This document shows, piece after piece, positions 7,217 to 15,791 of a stretch of 64,000 nt of DNA; position 1 is the first letter of the stretch, and the number at the start of each line of letters is the position of its first letter. The notes under the pieces are model-generated. The model did not search any database and had not been told where the DNA came from. It worked only from the letters and a program-made list of their open reading frames with translations. The position numbers and the translations under genes were made by a program. Location: assembly GCF_024213555.1 (NCBI RefSeq), contig NZ_JANAVO010000001.1:2356001-2420000 (forward strand). The letters are read 5' to 3'. This stretch comes from Allokutzneria sp. A3M-2-11 16 (GTDB lineage: Bacteria > Actinomycetota > Actinomycetes > Mycobacteriales > Pseudonocardiaceae).

Positions 7217-9757
7217 ATGTTCGAAAGATTCACCGACCGCGCAAGGCGGGTGGTCGTCCTGGCCCAGGAAGAGGCCAGGATGCTGAACCACAACTACATC
7301 GGCACCGAGCACATCCTCTTGGGCTTGATCCACGAGGGTGAGGGTGTCGCCGCCAAGGCGTTGGAGTCGCTGGGTATCGCGCTCGAAGGGGTACGCCAGC
7401 AGGTCGAGGAGATCATCGGCCAGGGACAACAGGCCCCCAGTGGGCACATCCCCTTCACGCCTCGGGCGAAGAAGGTGCTCGAGCTGTCGCTGCGCGAGGC
7501 GCTGCAGCTCGGCCACAACTACATCGGCACCGAGCACATCCTGCTCGGGCTGATCCGTGAGGGCGAGGGCGTCGCGGCGCAGGTGCTGGTCAAGCTTGGT
7601 GCTGACCTGAATCGCGTCCGCCAGCAGGTGCTCCAGCTGCTGTCGGGCTACCAGGGCAAGGAGCCCGCCGAGTCCGGCGGCGGCCGCGGTGAGGGCACGC
7701 CGTCCTCCTCGCTGGTCCTCGACCAGTTCGGCAGGAACCTGACCTCCTCCGCCCGCGAGGGCAAGCTCGACCCGGTCATCGGGCGCGAGAAGGAGATCGA
7801 GCGGGTCATGCAGGTGCTGTCCCGCCGCACCAAGAACAACCCCGTGCTGATCGGTGAGCCCGGCGTCGGCAAGACCGCCGTCGTCGAGGGCCTCGCCCAG
7901 CGCATCGTCAAGGGCGAGGTGCCCGAGACGCTGAAGGACAAGCAGCTCTACACGCTTGACCTCGGCTCCCTCGTGGCCGGCTCGCGCTACCGCGGTGACT
8001 TCGAAGAGCGCCTGAAGAAGGTGCTCAAGGAGATCAAGACCCGCGGCGACATCATCCTGTTCATCGACGAGATCCACACCCTGGTCGGCGCTGGCGCCGC
8101 CGAGGGCGCGATCGACGCGGCGAGCATCCTCAAGCCGATGCTGGCCCGCGGCGAGCTGCAGACGATCGGTGCGACCACCCTCGACGAGTACCGCAAGTAC
8201 GTCGAGAAGGACCCCGCGCTGGAGCGCCGTTTCCAGCCGATCCAGGTGGGCGAGCCCTCGCTGGAGCACACGATCGAGATCCTCAAGGGGCTGCGGGACC
8301 GGTACGAGGCGCACCACCGCGTCTCGATCACCGACTCGGCGCTGGTGGCCGCCGCCACCCTGGCCGACCGGTACATCAACGACCGCTTCCTGCCGGACAA
8401 GGCGATCGACCTGATCGACGAGGCCGGCGCCCGGATGCGGATCAGGCGGATGACGGCCCCGCCGGACCTGCGCGAGTTCGACGAGAAGATCGCCGACGTG
8501 CGCAGGGAGAAGGAGTCCGCGATCGACGCGCAGGACTTCGAGCGGGCCGCCAAGCTCCGCGACTCCGAGAAGCAGCTGCTCGGCCAGAAGTCGGAGCGGG
8601 AGAAGCAGTGGAAGGCCGGTGACCTGGACGTCGTCGCGGAGGTCGACGACGAGCAGATCGCCGAGGTGCTGGCCAACTGGACCGGCATCCCCGTCTTCAA
8701 GCTCACCGAGGAGGAGACCTCGCGTCTGCTCCGCATGGAGGACGAGCTGCACAAGCGGATCATCGGCCAGCACGAGGCGGTCAAGTCCGTCTCGCAGGCG
8801 ATCCGCCGCACCCGCGCCGGTCTGAAGGACCCGAAGCGGCCGTCGGGCTCGTTCATCTTCGCCGGCCCCTCGGGCGTCGGTAAGACTGAGCTGTCCAAGT
8901 CGCTGGCGAACTTCCTCTTCGGCGACGACGACGCGCTCATCCAGATCGACATGGGTGAGTTCCACGACCGCTACACCGCTTCCCGGCTCTTCGGTGCCCC
9001 TCCCGGCTACGTCGGGTACGAGGAGGGCGGCCAGCTCACCGAGAAGGTGCGCCGCAAGCCGTTCTCCGTCGTGCTCTTCGACGAGATCGAGAAGGCGCAC
9101 CAGGAGGTGTACAACACGCTGCTCCAGGTGCTGGAGGACGGCCGCCTGACCGATGGTCAGGGCCGCACGGTGGACTTCAAGAACACCGTGATCATCTTCA
9201 CCTCGAACCTGGGCACGCAGGACATCTCCAAGGCCGTCGGCCTCGGCTTCGCCAACAGCAACGCTCAGGGCTCCAACTACGAGCGGATGAAGCAGAAGGT
9301 CAACGACGAGCTGAAGAAGCACTTCCGCCCGGAGTTCCTGAACCGGATCGACGACATCATCGTCTTCCACCAGCTGACCCAGGACGAGATCATCCAGATG
9401 GTCGACCTCATGGTCGCCAGGGTCGAGACCCAGCTGCGCAACAAGGACATGTCGCTGGAGCTCACCCCGCTGGCCAAGAAGCTGCTGGCCAAGCGCGGGT
9501 TCGACCCCGTGCTCGGGGCCCGGCCGCTGCGCCGGACCATCCAGCGCGAGATCGAGGACCAGCTGTCGGAGAAGATCCTGTTCGGCGAGCTGGCCCCCGG
9601 CCAGGTCATCCTCGGCGACGTCGAGGGCTGGGACGGCGAGGGCTCGGACGACCAGGCCAGGTTCGTCTTCCGCGGTGAGACCCGCGGTGGCGTGACCGTG
9701 CCGGACGTGCCGCCGGCCGACGTGGTCGACGTCGCGGCCGAAGGCGACGCCGAGTAG
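7217..9757 (+). CDS. clpC: ClpC AAA+ unfoldase of the Clp protease
   Basis: An 846-residue Hsp100 chaperone that unfolds substrates and feeds them to the ClpP peptidase, close to the 848 residues of M. tuberculosis ClpC1. Order: two Clp_N repeats (1 to about 150, each with the [13 protein letters not shown] motif), first AAA+ module with Walker A GEPGVGKT (about 212), a UVR-containing middle domain (about 420-455), and a second AAA+ module with Walker A GPSGVGKT (about 550) plus the ClpB D2-small domain. The ATG at 7217 with GGGAG upstream gives the family N-terminus [11 protein letters not shown]; an in-frame ATG-like codon at 7199 is not needed. Confidence 0.98.
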   Translation: MFERFTDRARRVVVLAQEEARMLNHNYIGTEHILLGLIHEGEGVAAKALESLGIALEGVRQQVEEIIGQGQQAPSGHIPFTPRAKKVLELSLREALQLGHNYIGTEHILLGLIREGEGVAAQVLVKLGADLNRVRQQVLQLLSGYQGKEPAESGGGRGEGTPSSSLVLDQFGRNLTSSAREGKLDPVIGREKEIERVMQVLSRRTKNNPVLIGEPGVGKTAVVEGLAQRIVKGEVPETLKDKQLYTLDLGSLVAGSRYRGDFEERLKKVLKEIKTRGDIILFIDEIHTLVGAGAAEGAIDAASILKPMLARGELQTIGATTLDEYRKYVEKDPALERRFQPIQVGEPSLEHTIEILKGLRDRYEAHHRVSITDSALVAAATLADRYINDRFLPDKAIDLIDEAGARMRIRRMTAPPDLREFDEKIADVRREKESAIDAQDFERAAKLRDSEKQLLGQKSEREKQWKAGDLDVVAEVDDEQIAEVLANWTGIPVFKLTEEETSRLLRMEDELHKRIIGQHEAVKSVSQAIRRTRAGLKDPKRPSGSFIFAGPSGVGKTELSKSLANFLFGDDDALIQIDMGEFHDRYTASRLFGAPPGYVGYEEGGQLTEKVRRKPFSVVLFDEIEKAHQEVYNTLLQVLEDGRLTDGQGRTVDFKNTVIIFTSNLGTQDISKAVGLGFANSNAQGSNYERMKQKVNDELKKHFRPEFLNRIDDIIVFHQLTQDEIIQMVDLMVARVETQLRNKDMSLELTPLAKKLLAKRGFDPVLGARPLRRTIQREIEDQLSEKILFGELAPGQVILGDVEGWDGEGSDDQARFVFRGETRGGVTVPDVPPADVVDVAAEGDAE

Positions 9758-9782
9758 CACTGCTGGATAACAACATCGACAA

Positions 9783-9821
9783 CCGGTGGGGCGGGTGCGG
9801 AGATCGCACCCGCCCCACCGG
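9783..9821. terminator. Terminator after clpC
   Basis: A perfect 17-bp GC-rich stem (9783-9799 with 9805-9821), a 5-nt loop and a short T-run (about 9824-9827) follow the clpC stop by 25 bp. Confidence 0.9.
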
Positions 9822-9843
9822 CGTTTTCGGGCACCCTGGGGGA

Positions 9844-10869
9844 GTGCACCCGCAGACCACCTACCCCGCCTACCAGGTCGAGCGACCGGTGGAGCCGATG
9901 CGGCGCGCCCGGGGCGGCACGGCGGTCGGGTTCCTGCTGTGGCTGGTGGCGGTGCCGTACTTCGTGCTGTGCCTCGCCCGCCTGCTGGGCTTGGACGGCA
10001 GCCACTGGATCCTCGTCGCGGTGGTGTCGCTGACGCCGTACGCGCTGCCGCTCGGCGCCGTGCTCACCGCGATCCTGCTCTTCACCCGCAGGTGGATCGT
10101 CGGGCTGGTCTCGTTGCTGCTGACGGTTCTGCTCGTCACGGTCGTCGCTCCGCGCACGGCGGCCGCGGCGCGTCCCAACGGCTCCGGCCCGCTGCTGCGG
10201 GTGCTCAGCGTGAACATCTCGATGGACCACGGCGACGCCGCGACGGTGGTGCGCCTGGTGCGGGATCGCGCGGTGGACCTGCTGAGCATTCAGGAGCTGA
10301 CCCCCGGCGCGGAGCGGGCGCTCGACGCGGCGGGACTCGCGGAAGTGTTGCCGCACCGGGTTTTCAAGCCGCGGCCGGGCGCGGTCGGCGGTGGTCTGGC
10401 GTCACGGTTCCCGTTGCGGGAAACGGTGGTCACCCGGCCCACCACGGCCGAGCACCCCGCGGCCGTCATCGACCTGCCCGCCGGGCCGGACGTGGAGTTC
10501 GTCTCGGTGCACCCGTGGTACCCCGTCGGTCCGAGGGGGACCGAGCCGTGGTTGCGGGACATGGCCGGGCTGCCGAGCCCGGACGGCCTGCGGGTGCCCA
10601 GAATCCTGGCGGGGGACTTCAACGCCTCGCTGGACCACTCGGTCTTCCGCGGCCTGCTCAACCAGGGATACCTCGACGCCGCGGAGCAGGCCGGGGCTGG
10701 ACTCACCCCGACCTGGCCCGCCGACAAACGGTTCGTGCCCGCCTTCGTCGCGCTCGACCACGTCCTGGTGGACAACAAGAACTTCGTGGTCGAGTCCTTC
10801 GGCACGGCGGCGGTGCCCGGAACGGATCACCGCGCCGTCATCGCCGAGGTCAAACTCGTCCGGGGCTGA
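9844..10869 (+). CDS. Membrane-anchored EEP-family phosphoesterase (VanJ-like)
   Basis: 341 residues. Three hydrophobic helices lie between about residues 28 and 105, followed by an endonuclease/exonuclease/phosphatase (EEP) domain whose active site faces outside. Conserved elements seen are SVNIS, IQELTPG, the AGDFNAS metal-ligand motif and the terminal DHRAVIAEV. The layout matches VanJ-type proteins of actinomycetes, linked to teicoplanin resistance, but substrate and phenotype cannot be claimed here. The start is GTG at 9844. It ends one base before the convergent small secreted-protein gene. Confidence 0.8.
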   Translation: MHPQTTYPAYQVERPVEPMRRARGGTAVGFLLWLVAVPYFVLCLARLLGLDGSHWILVAVVSLTPYALPLGAVLTAILLFTRRWIVGLVSLLLTVLLVTVVAPRTAAAARPNGSGPLLRVLSVNISMDHGDAATVVRLVRDRAVDLLSIQELTPGAERALDAAGLAEVLPHRVFKPRPGAVGGGLASRFPLRETVVTRPTTAEHPAAVIDLPAGPDVEFVSVHPWYPVGPRGTEPWLRDMAGLPSPDGLRVPRILAGDFNASLDHSVFRGLLNQGYLDAAEQAGAGLTPTWPADKRFVPAFVALDHVLVDNKNFVVESFGTAAVPGTDHRAVIAEVKLVRG

Positions 10870-10870
10870 G

Positions 10871-11239
10871 TCAGCAGACGCTCGGGGACTTGAGGCCGCG
10901 GGCGATCTCGCTGCCCGGGGTGTAGACGACGCCCTGGATGCAGGCGTTGTTCTGCTTCCGGTAGGTGCCCGGGACGGTCTTCGACTCGTTCTTCTTCACG
11001 TTGTGGTCGCCGAGCCCAACGTAGGACGAGCCGTTGCGGTAGCCGAAGCTGACCTTGCCGGAACCGTTGGTCTTCTTGTAGCGCACCTCGAGCTTGGAGG
11101 AGCTGACCACCCGCACGCAGACCTCGCCGCTGTCGTGGTCGGCGCACGTGAAGCTCGCCGCGTTGGCGGTCGCCGGGGCCAGAAGGGTCGCGCCGGTGAT
11201 GGCGGCCGCCAAGCCCAGAACCGTTGCCTGCTTGCGCAT
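10871..11239 (-). CDS. Small secreted protein of unknown function
   Basis: 122 residues with a clear Sec signal peptide (MRKQATVLGLAAAITGATLLAPATANA region, cleavage near residue 27). The mature part is about 95 residues, basic, and has four cysteines, two early and two late, suggesting two disulfides and an extracellular fold. The ribosome site AGGAGA sits 8 nt before the ATG. Downstream it abuts the EEP gene tail-to-tail with one base between. The upstream region has a 7-bp inverted repeat (11261-11267 with 11273-11279) that could be an operator or leader hairpin. I do not recognise the family. Confidence 0.75.
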   Translation of the reverse strand: MRKQATVLGLAAAITGATLLAPATANAASFTCADHDSGEVCVRVVSSSKLEVRYKKTNGSGKVSFGYRNGSSYVGLGDHNVKKNESKTVPGTYRKQNNACIQGVVYTPGSEIARGLKSPSVC

Positions 11240-11547
11240 CAGAGTTCTCCTACGTCGTGCGTGACCCGCCGTGGGTCACTAACTGATAACGACGATATCC
11301 AGAAAACCCGAAAGGTCTCGGTATAATACGTTTGAGAGTTCGGCCGTGCTTGTCGCGGTCCAACTTTTCGGATGGGGGCGAATGTGAAGGCGTGCCGTCG
11401 GGATCAACGCCCTCGAAGTGGCCGACGGTGCCCTGTGCCTGTTCGGAGGGGCTGCTGAACAGCTGGTTCGAGGTTCACTTCGTCGCGGGACGAATTCGCG
11501 GCCATCAGGTACTTCGTCGGTTCCCGCTGTGGCCGAGTGACCCGTGC

Positions 11548-11581
11548 CACGGGGGCGATCCGGATTCGGACCGCCCCCGTG
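11548..11581 (+). terminator. Hairpin in the gene-free stretch 11240-11655
   Basis: CACGGGGGCG (11548-11557) pairs with 11572-11581 across a 14-nt loop. No convincing gene lies in 11240-11655. A perfect TATAAT on the plus strand (11322-11327) precedes this hairpin by about 220 nt without an obvious -35, so a short untranslated RNA is possible but unproven. Open frames here have no ribosome site or recognisable product. Confidence 0.45.
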
Positions 11582-11655
11582 ACTGCTTGTTCACACGATG
11601 TGCACCAGGTTGGACGCTCTGCGGTTTCAGGCTGTGCGAGGCATCCGGGGATGAC

Positions 11656-12183
11656 CTACTTGCCGCCGACCAGTTCCCATAGGTAGTGGCCGTTCTTCAG
11701 CGGGAACGTGGCCACCTTCTCCTTGATGACCTTGGTGGTCTTGCAGTTCTTGTTGGTGTACTTCCACTTCACCACGGTGACCCGCCAGTGCTCGTAGAAC
11801 TGCTGGAGGTACCGGGTCTTGCCTGCGGGCACGTCCGCGCCGTACGACCAGGACTGGGAGGTCGATTTGGACTTGCCGACGCTCTTGCCGTAGGTGGTGC
11901 TGATGTTCGCGATCACCGCTTCGGCGGTGATGTTCATGTCGTTGTTGTAGGTCGTGTTGGATTCCGCGGTCGCCGTCTTGGTGTAGGTGATCCGGCCCGG
12001 CCCGGTCAGCCAGTCGCTGCGGATGTTCGTGCCTCTGTCCACCAGATGGCCGTTCTTGACGTAGAAGTACTCCTGCGTCGTCGAGCAGGCCGCCAGCGCC
12101 TGGGCGCCGATACCGGCCGCGGCCGGGACGACAAAGGCGGCGACGGTCATGGACAGGGTGAGGGCGGTGCGGCGAATCTTCAC
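11656..12183 (-). CDS. Secreted beta-strand-rich protein of unknown function
   Basis: 175 residues from GTG 12183, chosen because GGAG sits 8 nt upstream; an ATG at 12219 lacks a site. The signal peptide runs to about residue 31 (core ALTLSMTVAAFVVPAAAG). The mature protein has a long Ser/Thr/Asn-rich alternating stretch (about 65-110: TYTKTATAESNTTYNNDMN, then ANISTTYGKSVGKSKSTS), then SWSYGADVPAGKTRYLQQFYEHWRV-type sequence and two cysteines near the C-terminus. Similar small secreted actinobacterial proteins exist without a function. The amphipathic Ser/Thr stretch recalls the insertion hairpins of aerolysin/ETX-like pore formers, which is inference only. Confidence 0.7.
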   Translation of the reverse strand: MKIRRTALTLSMTVAAFVVPAAAGIGAQALAACSTTQEYFYVKNGHLVDRGTNIRSDWLTGPGRITYTKTATAESNTTYNNDMNITAEAVIANISTTYGKSVGKSKSTSQSWSYGADVPAGKTRYLQQFYEHWRVTVVKWKYTNKNCKTTKVIKEKVATFPLKNGHYLWELVGGK

Positions 12184-12419
12184 GAGGCGGCTCCAGCAGG
12201 GGAGTGATCTACGACTCATCCGATGCCGGGAACGCTAGTCAACGTGAATGCGAACGCGACAGCCCCTCGTAGATTCTCTTGCTCGTGTCTGCATCTTGCC
12301 GGGAAAGCCTTGCGCTCACTTCCGCGCGTTTGATCTGCGCTTTCCCGCGAGGTGGACAGTGAAAACCGCTCAGTTTTCGGATCGGCGCGAATGTGGCGCG
12401 TTCAGCAATTGTGAAGCGG

Positions 12420-13244
12420 CTATCGGAGCGCGTCGAGTTCGGTGAGCGCGTCCAGCGCCGTCATTGGGATCGGGACGCCACGGCTGTGCCGGATCTCGGG
12501 TTCGCGCGGATTGATCCGGATCAGCGACTGCGTGGCGGCGCTCGCCAGCTCCGCGTAGCGCCGCACGGTGGGCACGGCCTGGCCCGCGCCCAGTTCGACG
12601 ACCACGAGCCGCTTGCCGTGCAGTCCCCGGCGCCACGCGTTCAGCGCGTCGAGCTGAGCCTGGCTGCGGTCCGGCACCCAGGTCATGTCGCCGAACATGA
12701 GGATGTTGGGGCGCTCCAGCTCGCCGCACTCCGGGCACTCCGGCAGCGGGGACACCGCGCGCATGGTCTCCGGCTCGATCGGCACCTCGATCCCGTCGGC
12801 CGGGCTGATGCGCCGCGAGCACGGGAACACGCACTGGAGGTGGTGGATCGAACCGTGGCACTCGGCGACCTGGTCCTCGGCGAAGCCCGCGCGCTGGAAC
12901 TGACCGTCCACATTGGACGTGAACACCCGCACGCCGCCGGGCAGCGCCGAACCCCACCCGCGCAGGATCTCGAATCCCGCGTGCGGAACGGTCTCGCGGT
13001 AGAGCTTCAGGCGGTGCCCGTAGAAACCCCACGCCAGCTCGGGATCGGCGGCGAAGTGCACCGGGTCGGCCAGCTCCTCGAAGCGCAGGCCGAGCCGGGC
13101 GTAGGGCGGATAGGCGCGCCAGAAACCCTCGTCACCGCGGAAGTCGGGCAGGCTGCTGTCCACACCCATACCCGCCCCGGCGCAGACCAGCAGCGCCTCA
13201 GCGTCGGCGAGCAGGGCGGCGGCGCGCTCCAGAGCTTCAGTCAT
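12420..13244 (-). CDS. Sir2-family NAD-dependent protein deacylase homologue
   Basis: 274 residues with sirtuin motifs in order: GAGMGVDSSLPDFRG (NAD-binding, about 21-37), TSNVDGQF (about 109), the catalytic-type His in CHGSIHHLQC (about 128), and later Cys pairs including CPECGELERPNILMFGD that would hold zinc. Spacing is more divergent than in typical SIR2, so the substrate may differ from acetyl-lysine. Its start overlaps the mhuD stop by 8 nt, indicating co-translation with the haem-degrading enzyme. A 236-bp gap downstream holds no gene. Confidence 0.85.
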   Translation of the reverse strand: MTEALERAAALLADAEALLVCAGAGMGVDSSLPDFRGDEGFWRAYPPYARLGLRFEELADPVHFAADPELAWGFYGHRLKLYRETVPHAGFEILRGWGSALPGGVRVFTSNVDGQFQRAGFAEDQVAECHGSIHHLQCVFPCSRRISPADGIEVPIEPETMRAVSPLPECPECGELERPNILMFGDMTWVPDRSQAQLDALNAWRRGLHGKRLVVVELGAGQAVPTVRRYAELASAATQSLIRINPREPEIRHSRGVPIPMTALDALTELDALR

Positions 13245-13548
13245 TCTTGGGCTTGGAGCCCAAAACGACCTCGAACTCCAGCAGGCTGGACCCGGACGCG
13301 ACCGGCTTCGCCCGTTCGCCGGAGTGCGCGGCCTGACCGGAGCCCGACATCCAGTTGCGGAAGTCCTCGTCGGTCTCCCAGTGCGTGACGACGAAGTAGC
13401 GGTTCTCGCCGGACACCGGGCGCAGCAGCTCGAAACCGAGGAAACCGGGGGAGCTGTCCACCGCGCCGAGCCGCGCGGCGAAGCGCTTCTCCAGCTCGGG
13501 GCCCGCGCCCTCGGGGACCTCGATCGCGTTGATCTTCACAACGGCCAT
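13237..13548 (-). CDS. mhuD: Haem-degrading monooxygenase MhuD
   Basis: 103 residues, an ABM-fold dimeric haem oxygenase that opens cytosolic haem and releases iron. The MhuD catalytic residues are conserved at the same positions: Asn7, Trp66 and His75. The protein aligns nearly end to end with M. tuberculosis MhuD (Rv3592), including VVKINAIEVP, SPGFLGF and YFVVTHWE. The ATG at 13548 is set by this alignment. It is divergent from the alpha/beta hydrolase gene, the equivalent of Rv3591c, so the local order is conserved. No iron box was found upstream. Confidence 0.95.
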   Translation of the reverse strand: MAVVKINAIEVPEGAGPELEKRFAARLGAVDSSPGFLGFELLRPVSGENRYFVVTHWETDEDFRNWMSGSGQAAHSGERAKPVASGSSLLEFEVVLGSKPKND

Positions 13549-13587
13549 GACCCCAGCGTAGCCACACCGCGTGGTAGACCTCGACGT

Positions 13588-14349
13588 GTGGAACGTCGCG
13601 ATGTGGTCGATTTCGGCGGCTCGGGGCAGCCGATCCTGTTGCTGCACGGCCTGATGGGCCGGGCCCGCACGTGGTGGCCGGTCGCGCGGTGGCTCAGGCG
13701 CTACGGCCGCGTCTACGGGCTCGACCAGCGCGGCCACGGGCACAGCCCGCACAGGGGATTCACCAGCATCTCCACCGAGGACTTCGTCGCGGACGCGGCG
13801 GAGTTGGTGGCCGAACTGGGGCCCGCGGTGGTGATCGGGCACTCGATGGGCGGGCTGCACGCGTGGGAGCTGGCCGCGCGCCACCCGGATCTGGTGCGGG
13901 CGGTCGTGGTGGAGGACATGGCTCCCGACCAGCGAGGCAAGACGGTCGACACCTGGCGCGGCTACTTCGACTCGTGGCCGGTGCCGTTCGAGTCCCTGGA
14001 CCACGTGCGCTCGTTCTTCGGCGGTCCCGTCGGCGACTACTTCGCGGAGTGCGTGACGGAGCGCGAGGACGGCTACCACCTGACGGCCGACCTGGAAGAC
14101 CTCTACGTGATCGCGGCGGAGTGGGGGCGGCGGGCGTACTGGGACTCCGTCGAGAAGGTGGACTGCCCGCTGCTGGCGATCGAGGCCGAGCACACAGCGA
14201 TGCCGCCCGGACAGATCCGCGAGCTGGCCGAGCGCGCGCCGCACGGCCTCCACGTCCGGATCGACGGCGCGGGGCACGTGGTCCACCGCGACCGGCCCGA
14301 CGCGTACCGGGGCGCGGTCGAGGCGTTCCTGTCAGGATTGTCGAGCTAG
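13588..14349 (+). CDS. Alpha/beta hydrolase
   Basis: 253 residues with the alpha/beta-hydrolase core: oxyanion region LLLHGLMGRARTWW (about 17-30), nucleophile elbow GHSMGG (Ser about 88), an acidic residue in LLAIEAEHTAM, and the catalytic His in GAGHVVHRDRP near the C-terminus. The GTG at 13588 begins VERRDVVDFGGSG, just before the first strand. The gene corresponds by position to Rv3591c. Substrate unknown. Its last 4 bases overlap the convergent 2'-5' RNA ligase-like gene. Confidence 0.9.
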   Translation: MERRDVVDFGGSGQPILLLHGLMGRARTWWPVARWLRRYGRVYGLDQRGHGHSPHRGFTSISTEDFVADAAELVAELGPAVVIGHSMGGLHAWELAARHPDLVRAVVVEDMAPDQRGKTVDTWRGYFDSWPVPFESLDHVRSFFGGPVGDYFAECVTEREDGYHLTADLEDLYVIAAEWGRRAYWDSVEKVDCPLLAIEAEHTAMPPGQIRELAERAPHGLHVRIDGAGHVVHRDRPDAYRGAVEAFLSGLSS

Positions 14350-14852
14350 AGCAGCACGTCCACCGCGCCGGTGCGGGTGTCCACGATCCCGATCTCGGCG
14401 ACGTCGGCGCGGATGGGCTCGACGGGGTGCAGCGCGGTGAAGCCGGTGACGATCTCCGCGTCCGAACATCCTTGTGCGAGAACGCAATGCGGCAACCACG
14501 AGCCGGGCAGGTAGTACGCCGAGGGGTTCTTCACCTTGCCCGCCAACACGTCGTGCACCGCGGAGTGCACCGCGAGCAGCTCGCCGTCCACCACCGCGCC
14601 GAGCATCAGCACGCTCTCCGTCGAGGTGAAGGTGCCGAGCGTGCGCAGCCACAAGGACGGCATGGCAAGCATTTCCAGCTCCGCGCGCAGTTCGTCCCGT
14701 GTCTTCTGGGGGATCGCCGTGGCCGCCGCGAGCGTGAGCTGAGGTCGTTTGTCCGTCGGAGCCGGAACACCCGCCTTCGCCAGCTTGCGCCACAGTCCGC
14801 GAACGGCGACTTCGGCTTCGCCGTCGAAGAACACCCGCAGCACGTCAGCCAT
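14346..14852 (-). CDS. 2'-5' RNA ligase/phosphodiesterase (LigT/2H)-like protein
   Basis: 168 residues. The fold pattern suggests the 2H phosphoesterase superfamily: a first motif RPQLTLAAA (about 36-44) and a second PHCVLAQG (about 121-128). In catalytically active members both motifs read HxTx; here the first His is Gln and the second motif has Val where Thr is usual, so activity may be lost or changed. It overlaps the mutY stop by 8 nt (co-translation) and the convergent hydrolase by 4 nt. Assignment is by motif only. Confidence 0.6.
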   Translation of the reverse strand: MADVLRVFFDGEAEVAVRGLWRKLAKAGVPAPTDKRPQLTLAAATAIPQKTRDELRAELEMLAMPSLWLRTLGTFTSTESVLMLGAVVDGELLAVHSAVHDVLAGKVKNPSAYYLPGSWLPHCVLAQGCSDAEIVTGFTALHPVEPIRADVAEIGIVDTRTGAVDVLL

Positions 14853-15738
14853 GCTCGCCTCCGTCGCCGGGCAGGGAGAACAACCCGGTGGCGGTCTGCT
14901 CGACGAGGCCGTCCACCAGCAGGGAGTCCAGGCAGCGGTCCCGTTGGCCCGCCTCGGACCAGGCGGCGTCGAGCTGAGCGCGGGTGACCGGACCGGGCGC
15001 GTCGCGGAGCACGTCCAGGAGGCGGCCGCGGACCTGTCGGTCGGTGCCCGCGAACTTCTGCACGACCTTCGCCGGACCCGCGTAGGCCGGGCGGCCCGCC
15101 TCCTGCCACGCGCAGCTGTCGTACACCGGGCAGTCGGCACAGCGCGGAGTGCGCGCGACGCACACGATCGCGCCGAGTTCCATCAGCGCGGCCGAGTACC
15201 GCGCCGCGAAGCGATCTTCCTTGGGCAGCAACGCATCCACGTCCGCGAGGTCGCGCTTGGTCGACGGCGGGCCCGCGTCACCGGCTCCGTGCACCGCGCG
15301 GGCGACGACGCGGCGGACGTTGGTGTCCACCACCGGGCAGCGCTGCCCGTAGGCGAAAGCGGCCACGGCGCGCGCGGTGTACTCGCCGATGCCCGGCAAC
15401 GCCAACAGAGTGTCCACATTGGACGGAACGACGTCGCCGTGCCCCTCGGCGATCGCGGTCGCCGCCGCGTGCAGCCGCAGCGCCCGGCGGGGGTAGCCGA
15501 GCTTGCCCCAGGCGCGGACCACGTCGCCCTGGCTCGCCGCGGCCAGCGCGGAGGGCTTGGGCCAGCGCTCCATCCACTCCAGCCAGATCGGCTGGACCCG
15601 GTTGACCGGGGTCTGCTGCAGCATGATCTCGCTGACCAGCACGCCCCAGGCGTCGCAGTCGGGGCGCCGCCACGGCAGGTCGCGGGCCACCCGGTCGAAC
15701 CAGTCGACCAGCACCTCTGGTTCCAGTCTCACGCTCAT
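14845..15738 (-). CDS. mutY: A/G-specific adenine DNA glycosylase MutY
   Basis: 297 residues. It removes adenine opposite 8-oxoguanine in base-excision repair. The helix-hairpin-helix segment LPGIGEYTARAVAAFAYG (about residues 111-128) is followed by the catalytic Asp in PVVDTNVRRV. The iron-sulfur loop C-X6-C-X2-C-X5-C is complete (CVARTPRCADCPVYDSC). The start ATG at 15738 gives MSVRLEPEVLVDWF; a longer frame to 15828 would run into the promoter of the divergent transporter. It corresponds to Rv3589. Confidence 0.96.
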   Translation of the reverse strand: MSVRLEPEVLVDWFDRVARDLPWRRPDCDAWGVLVSEIMLQQTPVNRVQPIWLEWMERWPKPSALAAASQGDVVRAWGKLGYPRRALRLHAAATAIAEGHGDVVPSNVDTLLALPGIGEYTARAVAAFAYGQRCPVVDTNVRRVVARAVHGAGDAGPPSTKRDLADVDALLPKEDRFAARYSAALMELGAIVCVARTPRCADCPVYDSCAWQEAGRPAYAGPAKVVQKFAGTDRQVRGRLLDVLRDAPGPVTRAQLDAAWSEAGQRDRCLDSLLVDGLVEQTATGLFSLPGDGGEHG

Positions 15739-15791
15739 CGCAGCCCGATCCTGCCAGCTACAGTTCCGCACCTGGCGGACAGGGAGGTCCA

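Noticed and set aside
7178-9760. An open frame of about 860 codons on the minus strand across clpC
   Set aside because: It mirrors the third-position GC bias of clpC, has no ribosome site and no recognisable domain. Similar long mirrors lie over many genes here.
11332-11682. A 116-codon plus-strand frame in the gap before the secreted protein
   Set aside because: It starts with TTG just after the TATAAT, has no ribosome site, runs into the opposite gene and codes for no known fold.
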